From positions 1 through 60,616 of the IMG/VR virus record IMGVR_UViG_3300037258_000413: a DNA stretch of 60,616 nt; one strand, 5' to 3'. Origin of the DNA: a virus. The position numbers and the translations under genes were made by a program. The notes beneath the pieces are model-generated. The model did not search any database. It was not told the DNA's origin and was given only the letters and a program-made list of their open reading frames with translations. Shown one piece after another: positions 22,172 through 30,374 of this stretch (within the stretch, counting starts at the first letter, position 1; each line of letters starts with the position of its first letter).

Positions 22172-22780
22172 GTGAAGAACAGCAAAACCCGAAGCCACCT
22201 GCGGCGCGTCCGCGTCGGCATCACCAGCGGCATCCTCGTCGTCGTCGCGGCGGTCGCCCTCGCCGCGTGCACCGGCAGCAGCGGCGGCGGCTCCCAGTCA
22301 GCGGTCAACGCCTCCAACTCCACCGCCCAGATCGAATACAACGAGTTCACGAAGGCAGTCCCCTACCCGTACGCCAACGCCGCCCCCTCGAACCCGCTCG
22401 AACGCGAAAACGCAGCGCGCCGGCTCGTCGAGTACAACAGCAAGGGCGACACCAACTACGTCTACATCCAGACCTTCTCCGGCCAGGTCGTCGGCTACTA
22501 CATCACCGACGGCAAGGTCAGCTCCACTAGCACCGAGATGACCTCTACCCAGCAGGTAACCAACTGCGGCGACCAGAACAAGGGCGACGGAGGCGGCTGC
22601 TCGGTCACCGACGCCATCGGCGACGACGGCACCTACGGCGGCGAGGAGGGCGGACAGTTCGGCGTGTTCTTCTTCACCGCCAGCGGCACCCTGGTCGAGA
22701 CGGACGACCCGGTCATCATCTCCTCGGAGCCGATCGCGCTCTACACGAACGTCCCGCAGCTCGACGCGCGGGCCAAGTAG
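22172..22780 (+). CDS. Lipoprotein, candidate superinfection exclusion factor
   Basis: 202 residues from GTG 22172. The signal peptide has a basic start (MKNSKTRSHLRRVRV), a hydrophobic core and a lipobox LAAC with Cys33 as the lipidated residue. The mature part begins TGSSGGGSQSA and carries a folded domain with Tyr-rich strands (TNYVYIQTFSGQVVGYYI) and two later cysteines. Lipoproteins of temperate Gram-positive phages can block DNA entry of related phages. That role is inferred from export and location in an accessory region. Terminator follows. Confidence 0.8.
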   Translation: MKNSKTRSHLRRVRVGITSGILVVVAAVALAACTGSSGGGSQSAVNASNSTAQIEYNEFTKAVPYPYANAAPSNPLERENAARRLVEYNSKGDTNYVYIQTFSGQVVGYYITDGKVSSTSTEMTSTQQVTNCGDQNKGDGGGCSVTDAIGDDGTYGGEEGGQFGVFFFTASGTLVETDDPVIISSEPIALYTNVPQLDARAK

Positions 22781-22800
22781 AACCCCACCCCACCCCACGC

Positions 22801-22823
22801 GGCCCCCGGTGCCCCGGGGGCCC
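22801..22823 (+). terminator. Terminator after lipoprotein gene
   Basis: GGCCCCCGG, TGCC loop, CCGGGGGCC, followed by CTCTTCC. Placed 21 bases after the stop. Confidence 0.75.
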
Positions 22824-22860
22824 TCTTCCATCCGCGACACGAATACAGAAGGGCCCTGAC

Positions 22861-23319
22861 ATGACCGAGACCACCGGGCGCCGCGTCCGCATCGAGAACC
22901 GCAACCCCGACGGCAAGAAAATCCTCTCCGACGCACGCGTCACCATCGACGGCGAAGACATCAGCAGCCACGTCCTGCGCGCCGACATCCACCTCGACCC
23001 CCGCGAACTGCCCACTGCCGTGATCGAAGTCGTGGACATCGATCTCGACATCGAAGCCGAGCTCGCCGTCCGCGAAACGCAGCCGGCCCCGGAGGCGCCC
23101 ACCCACGAGCTCGCCGCGAGCGCCGATCCGATCCTGTGCCTCGGGTGTCTGATCGACCGGCACAACGGCGTGCGCGAAGACGTCCTCCCCGCGATGGTCA
23201 TCCTCAACGGCGCCTCCGTGTGCGCCGACCACTTCAAGATCCAAGACGGGCCCGCGCCGCTGCCGGACCGCACACCCGGCGGCATCATCCTCGGCGGACC
23301 CATCAACGGCGGACACTGA
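22861..23319 (+). CDS. Hypothetical protein
   Basis: 152 residues. A beta-rich N-terminal part (VRIENRNPDGKKILSDARVT) resembles phage proteins of unknown function. The C-terminal part has CLGCLIDRHNG and later VCADHFK, a possible zinc site. Confidence 0.65.
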   Translation: MTETTGRRVRIENRNPDGKKILSDARVTIDGEDISSHVLRADIHLDPRELPTAVIEVVDIDLDIEAELAVRETQPAPEAPTHELAASADPILCLGCLIDRHNGVREDVLPAMVILNGASVCADHFKIQDGPAPLPDRTPGGIILGGPINGGH

Positions 23320-23320
23320 T

Positions 23321-23518
23321 ATGCCGCTCAGCCCCTGGTTCAACTTCACAAATGCGGACGGAAAGGTCAGCCTCCACTGCGGGAAATGCATTCGGCCCAT
23401 TGCCTGGTGGCCCGGCGACGCCAGCCAGCACACCCAAGCCATCCGCACGATCTGCGGCGAGCATGACGAGGCGCTCCACCCGGACGACAGCCCGGCCGAC
23501 TACCTGAACGGACACTGA
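23321..23518 (+). CDS. Small zinc-binding-like protein
   Basis: 65 residues with CGKC and CGEH motifs about 30 residues apart. Single-base gap to the upstream gene. Confidence 0.6.
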   Translation: MPLSPWFNFTNADGKVSLHCGKCIRPIAWWPGDASQHTQAIRTICGEHDEALHPDDSPADYLNGH

Positions 23519-23519
23519 G

Positions 23520-23810
23520 ATGACCGACACTGCCGCCGACACCGTTCGCAAAGCCGGAACCCTCATGCTCACTACGGCCGATGAAGTCTCCCGCGACTTC
23601 CCGACGCCCCCGCTCCTCCCATCCCTAGGCGCCCTCCTCATGGCCCTCGGCGACGAGATGGCCGACTACCCCGCCGTCCACGTCCCCAACGGCATCGGCA
23701 TCGAGTCACGCCCCAACCAGCCGTCCGCAGTCTGGACCGCCGCGCACCGCGTAGCAACCAACTACCTTGACCGACACCAGGCACTCCCGCCCACCCTGAC
23801 CCGAGAGTAA
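23520..23810 (+). CDS. Hypothetical protein
   Basis: 96 residues, helical and acidic, no motifs recognised. Last gene before the packaging operon. Confidence 0.6.
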   Translation: MTDTAADTVRKAGTLMLTTADEVSRDFPTPPLLPSLGALLMALGDEMADYPAVHVPNGIGIESRPNQPSAVWTAAHRVATNYLDRHQALPPTLTRE

Positions 23811-23811
23811 C

Positions 23812-23825
23812 GTCATACGTATGAC
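23812..23825. promoter_or_regulatory. Perfect 14-bp palindrome at the start of the packaging operon
   Basis: GTCATAC-GTATGAC spans the first codon of the HTH gene at 23821. It is a strong operator candidate, possibly for the HTH protein itself or for a repressor of late genes. Confidence 0.55.
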
Positions 23826-24324
23826 CACCAGCGGCGCGGCGGACCAAAGAGGCGAGCAGCCCACCCCTGCACAGCGGGAATTCGCCAAGGACTTCGACCT
23901 CTCCGTCCAAGACGCCATGATCGTCGACCTGAAACACACCGGCCTGACCTACCAACAGATCGGCAACCGACTCCAGATCTCCAGGGCCGCAGCGTTCCGT
24001 GGCTACGAGCGCGCCATCCGCCGCGTACCCGCCCGAGCCGTCAACGAGTACCGGGAGGAGATGTACGCCCGGATCGGCGCAGCCAGGGAGGCGGTGATGG
24101 ACGTGCTCAACGCACGGCACGTCACCGTCTCCAACGGCGTGATCGTCCGCGACGACGAGGGGCCGCTCGAAGACGACGGCGTCGTGCTCGCAGCGGTCGA
24201 CCGGCTCCTCAAGTTGGACGACCAGGAGGCGAAGCTCCGCGGGGCGTACCCGAAGACGGAGGTCAACCTCACCGGGGCTGTCCGGTACGAAGTTGTGGGT
24301 CTAGCCGGAGAGGAATTGACGTGA
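23821..24324 (+). CDS. terS: Small terminase subunit-like HTH protein
   Basis: 167 residues. The HTH (about 45-75) reads LKHTGLTYQQIGNRLQISRA. Helical oligomerisation-type segments follow (YREEMYARIGAAREAVMDVL and LAAVDRLLKLDDQEAKLRG). Size, HTH and position five genes upstream of the large terminase suit TerS, which recognises the packaging site and stimulates TerL. Intervening small genes make the assignment less than certain. A perfect palindrome covers the start codon, and no clear ribosome binding site is present. Confidence 0.65.
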   Translation: MTTSGAADQRGEQPTPAQREFAKDFDLSVQDAMIVDLKHTGLTYQQIGNRLQISRAAAFRGYERAIRRVPARAVNEYREEMYARIGAAREAVMDVLNARHVTVSNGVIVRDDEGPLEDDGVVLAAVDRLLKLDDQEAKLRGAYPKTEVNLTGAVRYEVVGLAGEELT

Positions 24325-24671
24325 ACGCGTACTTCGGAGAGCCCTGGGGCGCGCCGATCACCGACGGCCAGCGCCGCGAGCCGACACCGCTCGGCGTGCC
24401 GTGCGTCTGGTGTCGGGTGCCGATCGCCGCGGGTGACCAGGGCATCCTGATGGGCGTCGTGGGCCTCGGCGGCGGCGCTTCCAAGCCCAGGGCCACGAGC
24501 ATGCCGTATCACCGTGAGTGCCTGATGCGCTCGACGGTGGGTTCGCCTGAGCACCTGGACGGGAAGTGCACCTGTCGGGGTGGTGAGCGTCCGGCCGAGC
24601 AGACACCGCAGGAGATGCGGGCCGAGGCGTTGGAAGTGTGGCGGCGCGTCACCTCAGGTGAGCTCGGGTGA
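24321..24671 (+). CDS. Hypothetical protein with zinc-site residues
   Basis: 116 residues. CVWCRVPIAAGDQGI, HRECLMR and GKCTC give a likely zinc-binding fold. Overlaps terS by 4 bases. Confidence 0.65.
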   Translation: MNAYFGEPWGAPITDGQRREPTPLGVPCVWCRVPIAAGDQGILMGVVGLGGGASKPRATSMPYHRECLMRSTVGSPEHLDGKCTCRGGERPAEQTPQEMRAEALEVWRRVTSGELG

Positions 24672-24949
24672 TCCGGACCGAGCCGCCGCAGAGCGCCGCG
24701 TTCACCGCGGCGGTCTACCGGATCGAGCAGATCCTCGGCCCGCGCGCCCATCCCGATGTCGCCGCGGTGATCGACGTCGTCCGCGACGCCCTGGACGGCC
24801 AGTCCAGGTTCATCGCCCACCTGGCACGGTGCGAGGCCGCGGCGTTCCGGCGCGGGGAACTGTCGCAGGCGCCCAACCAGCAGTTGACCTACGACGGCGG
24901 TCTGCGCCGGGGAGCGCGCATCGCCGATGCGCAGCGGAGGCAGGAATGA
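24668..24949 (+). CDS. Hypothetical protein
   Basis: 93 residues, GTG start with 4-bp overlap. Helical, with no recognised motif. Confidence 0.6.
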   Translation: MIRTEPPQSAAFTAAVYRIEQILGPRAHPDVAAVIDVVRDALDGQSRFIAHLARCEAAAFRRGELSQAPNQQLTYDGGLRRGARIADAQRRQE

Positions 24950-25290
24950 ACGCGCGGCCATGGCCACCCGCTCCGGAAAGCCTCACCATCCATCCGGCCG
25001 ACCGGCGCAACCTCGACGAGCAAGTACCCAGCGCCCGCGTCTACGGCGAACCGGTGCCGACCAGCACGCCGATCATCGAAGACCCGAACATGATGCCGGG
25101 CACGCTCCGAGTGCGCGTCGATGGCCGGGACGTTACCTGCACGCTCGACCGGCTCCCCGCTCCGCGCTGGTTAATCTGCGATCCGGTGACGGGCTGGCCG
25201 CCGGGCGCATCCCTGCTCGGCGCCCTGCTGCGCCAGCGCCAGGAGGCTCCCAAGCGCACCGAGGACGCGCCGGTGGAGAACACGCCGTGA
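24946..25290 (+). CDS. Hypothetical protein, tandem paralogue A
   Basis: 114 residues. PESLTIHPADRRNL, then PGTLRVRVDGRDVTC correspond to AEWIAVHPSQLAQF and PGTIRVHTDSGDVSV of the next protein, so the two are diverged tandem copies. Function unknown. Confidence 0.6.
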   Translation: MNARPWPPAPESLTIHPADRRNLDEQVPSARVYGEPVPTSTPIIEDPNMMPGTLRVRVDGRDVTCTLDRLPAPRWLICDPVTGWPPGASLLGALLRQRQEAPKRTEDAPVENTP

Positions 25291-25691
25291 GGACCGTCAA
25301 TCCGCCTCCCATGAACGCCGAGTGGATCGCCGTGCACCCCTCCCAGCTCGCCCAGTTCGGCGTGCTGTTCGGGGACGGCAGCACGTCGCACTGGTTCGGC
25401 CGCCCCCTAACCGGCATCCCCGCGTACGGCGGCTGGGACGTGAAGCCCGGCACGATCCGCGTCCACACCGACTCCGGGGACGTGAGCGTGCCGTGGAACT
25501 TCGCGACCCGCGTCCCGCAGCAGGGGCCAGTGTGGCGTGAGCCGGAAGCGCCGCTGCCGCCGGCCGACCCACCGCCGCGTAAGCCGGAGCGGGCGCCGCG
25601 TCGGCGTAACCCGCGGATCGGCTGCGAGCAGCTCGCCGGCACGTGGATCCACGGGTCGCCGCACGACTGCCCGACCTGGGCACGCGGGTGA
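25287..25691 (+). CDS. Hypothetical protein, tandem paralogue B
   Basis: 134 residues from a GTG overlapping paralogue A by 4 bases. Same core plus a basic proline-rich extension (PPRKPERAPRRRNPRIG) and two C-terminal cysteines. Overlaps the large terminase start by 4 bases. Confidence 0.6.
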   Translation: MRTVNPPPMNAEWIAVHPSQLAQFGVLFGDGSTSHWFGRPLTGIPAYGGWDVKPGTIRVHTDSGDVSVPWNFATRVPQQGPVWREPEAPLPPADPPPRKPERAPRRRNPRIGCEQLAGTWIHGSPHDCPTWARG

Positions 25692-27013
25692 GCGACACGG
25701 TGGTGCGGTTCGAGGCGCGCGGCGCCGTCGCCGAGGCCTTCAAATCCCGCGCCGGGGAACTCTTGCTCTCCGGCGCGGCCGGCACCGGCAAGTCCGTCGG
25801 CGCGTTGATGAAGGTTCACCTATCGATGCTCCAATACCCCGGCGCCCGCGCTCTGCTCGCCCGCAAAACCCACGCCAGCTTGACCGCGTCGACCCTAGTC
25901 ACCTACCGGCAGAACGTCGCCGCCGAAGCGCTCGCGGCCGGCATCGTGAAGTACTACGGCGGATCCGGATCAGAGCCCGCCGCGTACCGGTACACGAACG
26001 ACTCCGCGATCGTCGTGGGCGGCCTGGACAGGGCCAGCCGGCTGCTCTCGACGGAGTACGACGTGGTGTTCGTCGACGAGGCCACCGAGACGATCCCCGA
26101 GGACATCGACACGATCATCACGCGCCTCCGGCACGGTGTGATGCCGTATCAGCAGTTGCTGATGTGCACCAACCCGGGCGGTCCCACCCATCACCTGAAA
26201 GCCCGTGCGGACGCCGGACGCTGCAAGATCCTTTACTCGCAGCACGAGGACAACCCGCGGATGTTCCAGGACGGCGCCTGGACGACGTACGGGCAGACCT
26301 ACCTCGCCAGGCTGGAGACCCTGACCGGTGTCCGGTATCAGCGGATGCGGCACGGCCTGTGGGTCGCCGCCGAGGGCCTCGTGTACGCCGACTGGAACCC
26401 CGCGATCCACCTGGTCCCCAAGCTGCCGCCGGGCAGCGAGAAGTGGACGCGCTGGTGGGGCATCGACTTCGGCTACTCCAACCCGTTCGTCGTGCTCTGC
26501 TTCGCCGAAGACCCCGACGGCCGGCTCTGGCTCTACCGGCAGGTGTACTTCAGCCACCGCCTGGTCGAGGATCACGCGAAGAAGCTCCGCGCGCTGGTGT
26601 GCCCGAACGGCCAGTGGATCGAACCGCCCCCGCGCGCGATCCTCGCCGACCACGACGCCGAAGACCGGGCCACCTTCGAACGCCACTTCGGGATGGCCAC
26701 GCAGCCCGCGCACAAGTCCGTGTCCGATGGCGTCCAGGCGATGCAGGCCAGGCTCCGTGTGCAGCCCGACGGGCAGCCGCGCCTGTACGTGGTGCAGGAG
26801 TGCCTCCTCGAACGCGACCCGCTGCTCGTCGAGGCCAAGAAACCCACCTGCTTCGAGGACGAGATCGCGGAGTACGTGTGGCCGCAGGACGTGAAGCCCG
26901 AGAAGCGGGAGGCGCCGGTGAAGGAGAACGACCACGCGATGGACACCGGCCGGTACGTCATCGCCGAGCGTGACCTCGGCGCGCGCCCGCGCTACCGGGT
27001 GTTCCGCTACTGA
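25688..27013 (+). CDS. terL: Terminase large subunit
   Basis: 441 residues from GTG 25688, coupled to the upstream gene. The ATPase domain has Walker A GAAGTGKS (29-36), Walker B VVFVDEA (126-132) and a coupling motif region CTNPGG (160-165). The nuclease domain has Asp260 (WWGIDFG), the ADHDAED segment (320-326) and a C-terminal HAMDTGRY. This motor cuts and pumps phage DNA into proheads. The length is typical of the family. Confidence 0.95.
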   Translation: MSDTVVRFEARGAVAEAFKSRAGELLLSGAAGTGKSVGALMKVHLSMLQYPGARALLARKTHASLTASTLVTYRQNVAAEALAAGIVKYYGGSGSEPAAYRYTNDSAIVVGGLDRASRLLSTEYDVVFVDEATETIPEDIDTIITRLRHGVMPYQQLLMCTNPGGPTHHLKARADAGRCKILYSQHEDNPRMFQDGAWTTYGQTYLARLETLTGVRYQRMRHGLWVAAEGLVYADWNPAIHLVPKLPPGSEKWTRWWGIDFGYSNPFVVLCFAEDPDGRLWLYRQVYFSHRLVEDHAKKLRALVCPNGQWIEPPPRAILADHDAEDRATFERHFGMATQPAHKSVSDGVQAMQARLRVQPDGQPRLYVVQECLLERDPLLVEAKKPTCFEDEIAEYVWPQDVKPEKREAPVKENDHAMDTGRYVIAERDLGARPRYRVFRY

Positions 27014-27019
27014 CCTCGC

Positions 27020-27054
27020 GGCCCACCTTGGCCAGACCGCTGACCAGGTGGGCC
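27020..27054. terminator. Terminator between convergent genes
   Basis: GGCCCACCTTGG pairs with CCAGGTGGGCC around a 12-base loop, just after the terL stop. It can serve both the terL transcript and the leftward gene ending at 27127. Confidence 0.65.
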
Positions 27055-27126
27055 CATGGAAACGCGCAGGTGGCGTGTCGAAGTCGGGCGGATGCTTGCC
27101 CCCTACCCCGCGAGCAGGTGCGCGGT

Positions 27127-27483
27127 TCAGAACGCGCAGTTGAAGCAGCGCGGGAAGTTGTCGCCGATCGGCAGACCGGTTTCCTTCGGACCCTGGCACA
27201 CGGCGCAGGTCGACAGCGCGTGCTCGACCAGTTCGGCGGTCGCGTCGGCCTCGGCCGCGTGCTTGCCGGTCTCGACCCCGCAGTGGCACGCGAACCACAC
27301 GAGGCTGCCGCTGTCGTCGTAGGCGCGGTCCTGGGTGCGGCAGGCGACGCCGTGGACGTCGGTGCGCGTGCTCTCCCATTCGAGGATGGCGAGCGCGGGG
27401 TGGACGGGGGATCCGCTGGCGCCGTTTTCGAAGCGCTTGGCTCCCGTCAGCCCGTGGACGATCTGGGTTGCGGTCAGGTTCAT
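27127..27483 (-). CDS. Hypothetical protein with C-terminal zinc motif
   Basis: 118 residues. Contains WFACHCGVETGKHAAEADAT and CAVCQ, then CFNC at the end, likely one or two zinc sites. First of a leftward accessory group. Confidence 0.65.
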   Translation of the reverse strand: MNLTATQIVHGLTGAKRFENGASGSPVHPALAILEWESTRTDVHGVACRTQDRAYDDSGSLVWFACHCGVETGKHAAEADATAELVEHALSTCAVCQGPKETGLPIGDNFPRCFNCAF

Positions 27484-27531
27484 GGTGGCCCTCTCGTGTT
27501 CTTGGATAGTGGAGATGATCTGGGCTGTCGG

Positions 27532-28089
27532 TTACGCGGCTGCGAGCAGGTGTGCGGTGCGCTTGTACGCCCGTGCGCCGGCCTCGAGGTCGGTCACGTC
27601 CGCGTACTTCATGGTGTGCCAGACCCGTCCGCGCAGGATGACGCGGCCGCCGTGCTCGGGTTCATCGCCGTGGTTGCGGCGGAACGTCTCGGCGACCTTC
27701 CGGCCGAATGCGGACTCGTACTTGCCGATGAACTCGTCGTCCAGGCCGAGCGAGACCAGGAACGCGCGGGCCAGTATCCGGCCGGAGTTCGCGGCGGCTT
27801 TCCGGGCGCGCTCATGGTGCCCGATCACGCGGGTGCCGTGCTCGGCCGCGACCTGGCGAGCCTCGACGCGAGCGGCTGCGCGACGCGCGGCCCGCCCGGC
27901 GAGCACCAGGCGCTGCTCGCCGGCGCGTGGCCGGTCGGCGGTCGGGCATATCAGCCGGGCGAGAGCCGAGGCGCGGATCGCCCAGCGGCGGCCGGCCTTC
28001 ACCGCGGCGAGCAGACCGGTCCGGCACCAGGCGGCGACGGTGTGCGCGGTGACGTGCAGGCGGGTGGCGGCTTCGGCAGTGGTGATCAT
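27532..28089 (-). CDS. Excisionase/MerR-like HTH protein
   Basis: 185 residues. The N-terminal 48 residues (MITTAEAATRLHVTAHTVAA, WCRTGLL, GRRWAIRASALARL) form a winged HTH of the HTH_17/excisionase type. A basic helical middle part and a C-terminal domain (about 105-180) follow; these are longer than in a simple Xis. It could be the recombination directionality factor of the serine integrase or a transcription regulator. Confidence 0.65.
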   Translation of the reverse strand: MITTAEAATRLHVTAHTVAAWCRTGLLAAVKAGRRWAIRASALARLICPTADRPRAGEQRLVLAGRAARRAAARVEARQVAAEHGTRVIGHHERARKAAANSGRILARAFLVSLGLDDEFIGKYESAFGRKVAETFRRNHGDEPEHGGRVILRGRVWHTMKYADVTDLEAGARAYKRTAHLLAAA

Positions 28090-28098
28090 GATCGGCTC

Positions 28099-28251
28099 CT
28101 AGAAGCGGTACAGCAGGGTCGGGAGGGCCGGGGTGGTCGCGAGGATGATCGCCGCGGCGACCATCGCGAGCCGGATGAGCGTGGTGAGGCCGTCGATCCA
28201 GGTGAACTTCGTGTCGGGGCGTGGCGCGCGGCCGTAGGTTCGGGTGGTCAT
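28099..28251 (-). CDS. Small membrane protein (50 residues)
   Basis: Basic N-terminus followed by one hydrophobic helix (about 25-48, LIRLAMVAAAIILATTPALP). It sits between two leftward genes with gaps of 9 and 1 bases. Confidence 0.55.
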   Translation of the reverse strand: MTTRTYGRAPRPDTKFTWIDGLTTLIRLAMVAAAIILATTPALPTLLYRF

Positions 28252-28252
28252 C

Positions 28253-28501
28253 TCAGAGGCCTGCGGTCTCGATGTAGGCGGCGATGTTGACGCGCACGAT
28301 GACCGGGTCAGTGAAGGTTGCGGGGGCGATCTCGAAGACGGCGCCAGCGTTGGTGACGTAGTCGCGCACCCATCCGGCGGCGTGCTCGACGGTCTTGAAC
28401 CGGACGCGGGCGGTGACGTCGGTGGCGGAGATGACGCGGCCGGCGCGCTCGGCGTCTTGGATGTTGGTGGTGATCTCGGTGAGTATTTCGGTGAGGCCCA
28501 T
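28253..28501 (-). CDS. Hypothetical protein
   Basis: 82 residues from ATG 28501, chosen because AGGGAGA is at good spacing; an in-frame ATG lies at 28540. A beta-alpha protein (VISATDVTARVRFKTVEHAA) without a known domain. Confidence 0.6.
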   Translation of the reverse strand: MGLTEILTEITTNIQDAERAGRVISATDVTARVRFKTVEHAAGWVRDYVTNAGAVFEIAPATFTDPVIVRVNIAAYIETAGL

Positions 28502-28529
28502 CGTGTTCTCCCTGGGAGCGGCCCGTTTG

Positions 28530-28586
28530 TGTACATACATAAACTAGCGCTCGCGCCCGATCCGTGCAACCCTTCCCGTATGTACA
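28530..28586. promoter_or_regulatory. Inverted-repeat operator in a divergent promoter
   Basis: TGTACATAC (28530-28538) and GTATGTACA (28578-28586) are a perfect 9-bp inverted pair 39 bases apart. The right arm overlaps the start codon of the CopG-like gene and the left arm lies about 30 bases upstream of the leftward gene. Local GC content drops here. The arrangement suggests autoregulation. Confidence 0.65.
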
Positions 28587-28783
28587 ATTACGACGTGGGA
28601 AGACCAGCAACAGGCAAGACACCGCACCGCACCATCCGCGTACCAGACGAAGAATGGGAGGAACTCAAGGAACGAAGCGCCGGCGACGCCACCAGCCTCA
28701 TCCGACAGTTCATCCGCTGGTACCTGCGCCGGCCCGGCGCAAAGCTCCCCGTACGCCCGGACCCGAAAGAAGAGCGCCGATGA
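28580..28783 (+). CDS. CopG/ribbon-helix-helix-like regulator
   Basis: 67 residues. HRTIRVPDEEWEELKERSAG followed by TSLIRQFIRWYLRRPG matches the ribbon-helix-helix fold: a short basic strand (TIRVP), then two helices. The ATG lies inside the inverted-repeat operator and has no Shine-Dalgarno sequence, so a leaderless message or use of the GTG six codons in is possible. Likely autorepressor of this divergent promoter pair. Confidence 0.7.
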   Translation: MYNYDVGRPATGKTPHRTIRVPDEEWEELKERSAGDATSLIRQFIRWYLRRPGAKLPVRPDPKEERR

Positions 28784-29511
28784 CCGTCATGCGGATCCTG
28801 GCCCACGGCGGCCGGTTCCTGACCTACGACACCGACGACGTCGAGAACATCCAGCTCCAGACACCGCTCGACGCGATCGATATCACCAAGGACGGTGACA
28901 GGTTCGCCCGCTACAAGCCCGGCCGGGCGCACCTGGACCTGCACATCGACTTCAAGGAGGGCAAGCGGCCGCTCTGGCTCACCCCGGACAAGGCCGAGAG
29001 CGCCCAGAAAATCGCCGAGGGGCGCAAGGTGACGACGCTCCTCGAGGAGGCGCTACGCGAGGAGCTCGTGCCCGCGCACATCGTGTGGCGAATCGTGAAC
29101 CGGTTCGTGCACGGCAACCCCGACGGCCCAACCGCGCGTCCGCTGGACGAGATGCAGTTCCCGGCTGGCCAGAGCGAAGACGAGCGGATGGCCGGGATCC
29201 TCGAGTCGCTGCCGGACTTCTCGATCACCCTGGAAGGCACCCTTACCCTTACCGGCCCCGTCGACCTTGAGATCCTCACGCCACTACCGGGCCCGCAGAA
29301 GTGTGAGGCGTGGATCAACCTCCCTTCGCTGTACGACTCGCCAGTGCCCGGCGGCATCACCAACTACCGGCTGTACTGTGAAGTCCCGGCTGGCGGCCGT
29401 CATCCCGTCGTGACCGACGATCCGGACGACGTCGCAACGTCGCACGTCGTGCACCGGGCCAAGTCGATCTGGTGGGCAGCGCGCAGCACCCCGGAGGACG
29501 ACGATGACTGA
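28780..29511 (+). CDS. Hypothetical protein
   Basis: 243 residues, overlapping the CopG-like gene by 4 bases. Beta-rich N-terminal third (MRILAHGGRFLTYDTDDVEN), helical middle part (AESAQKIAEGRKVTTLLEEA) and acidic end. No recognised family. Confidence 0.65.
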   Translation: MTVMRILAHGGRFLTYDTDDVENIQLQTPLDAIDITKDGDRFARYKPGRAHLDLHIDFKEGKRPLWLTPDKAESAQKIAEGRKVTTLLEEALREELVPAHIVWRIVNRFVHGNPDGPTARPLDEMQFPAGQSEDERMAGILESLPDFSITLEGTLTLTGPVDLEILTPLPGPQKCEAWINLPSLYDSPVPGGITNYRLYCEVPAGGRHPVVTDDPDDVATSHVVHRAKSIWWAARSTPEDDDD

Positions 29512-29938
29512 CCACGAGCCCGGCGCCCACCCGCGCGACCCCCAACGACGCCCCGGGGAGAAAGACTCCGAGTACGCGCAGCGCGTGTTCGCCGCGCGCA
29601 GTAAAGCCTTCGGCACCGAGCTGGCCGCACGCGCGCAGGCCGAGCCTGTGTGGGAGGGCCAGGAGTGGGGATGGGAACCAGACGTGCCGCCCCCTACAGA
29701 CGCCGCGCCGATCGCCGAGAAGCGCCGTGAAGAGTTGCTCGCCTCCATCCGTGCGGTAGGCGGTGAATGGACCGGGTCGAAGGTCGCGCGCTGGTGGAAT
29801 CTGCGCTTCAACACCGAGATCACCCGCTACCGGGGCGACCAGCACCTGTTCATCCTCGCGGCGCACGGACACCTCGTGCAGACGCGGCCGCCGCGCGGGC
29901 GCACGTTCGTGCTCGCAGAGGTGGCCAAGGATGCCTGA
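29504..29938 (+). CDS. Hypothetical protein
   Basis: 144 residues. The C-terminal part (EKRREELLASIRAVGGEWTG to GHLVQTRPPRGRTFVLAE) looks like a winged-helix fold; the N-terminal half is charged and probably disordered. Confidence 0.65.
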   Translation: MTDHEPGAHPRDPQRRPGEKDSEYAQRVFAARSKAFGTELAARAQAEPVWEGQEWGWEPDVPPPTDAAPIAEKRREELLASIRAVGGEWTGSKVARWWNLRFNTEITRYRGDQHLFILAAHGHLVQTRPPRGRTFVLAEVAKDA

Positions 29939-30374
29939 TCTGGTCGCGTTCCTCACCGCACGCTACGACGAAGAACAGGCGGCAGCGGAGGCCGCGACGC
30001 CGGGCGCATGGCTGGCTCTGGACGGCGGCGTGCAAGCCCTCGACGGAGGCGACGAACCCGAGTGGCCCGTCAGCGATACCGAGTCGGAGCGCAGCCGCGA
30101 GGACCGGGTCCATATCGCCTACTGGGGTCCGGCCCGCGTGCTCGCCGACCTCGCAGCCAAGCGGGCACGCCTCGCGATGTGGCAGGAAGCGCTCGACAAG
30201 CGCGCCAGGGCTACGAAGCTCAGCCGCTCGGACTCGGGGATGATGCGTCGCGCGGCGGACACGCTGCCAGCTCAGGCGAACGGCTTCTGCGAGGCAGTTC
30301 TCAAGATGGTCCAACTCGACGCCAGCGTCTACGCGGAGCATCCGGACTATCGGCGGGAATGGGCGGTCGCGTGA
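29931..30374 (+). CDS. DUF6221-like protein, copy A
   Basis: 147 residues. MPDLVAFLTARYDEEQAAAE, HIAYWGPARVLADLAAKRA and EHPDYRREWAV are hallmarks of DUF6221, a family of unknown function found in Streptomyces and its phages. The following gene is a second copy. Confidence 0.8.
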   Translation: MPDLVAFLTARYDEEQAAAEAATPGAWLALDGGVQALDGGDEPEWPVSDTESERSREDRVHIAYWGPARVLADLAAKRARLAMWQEALDKRARATKLSRSDSGMMRRAADTLPAQANGFCEAVLKMVQLDASVYAEHPDYRREWAVA

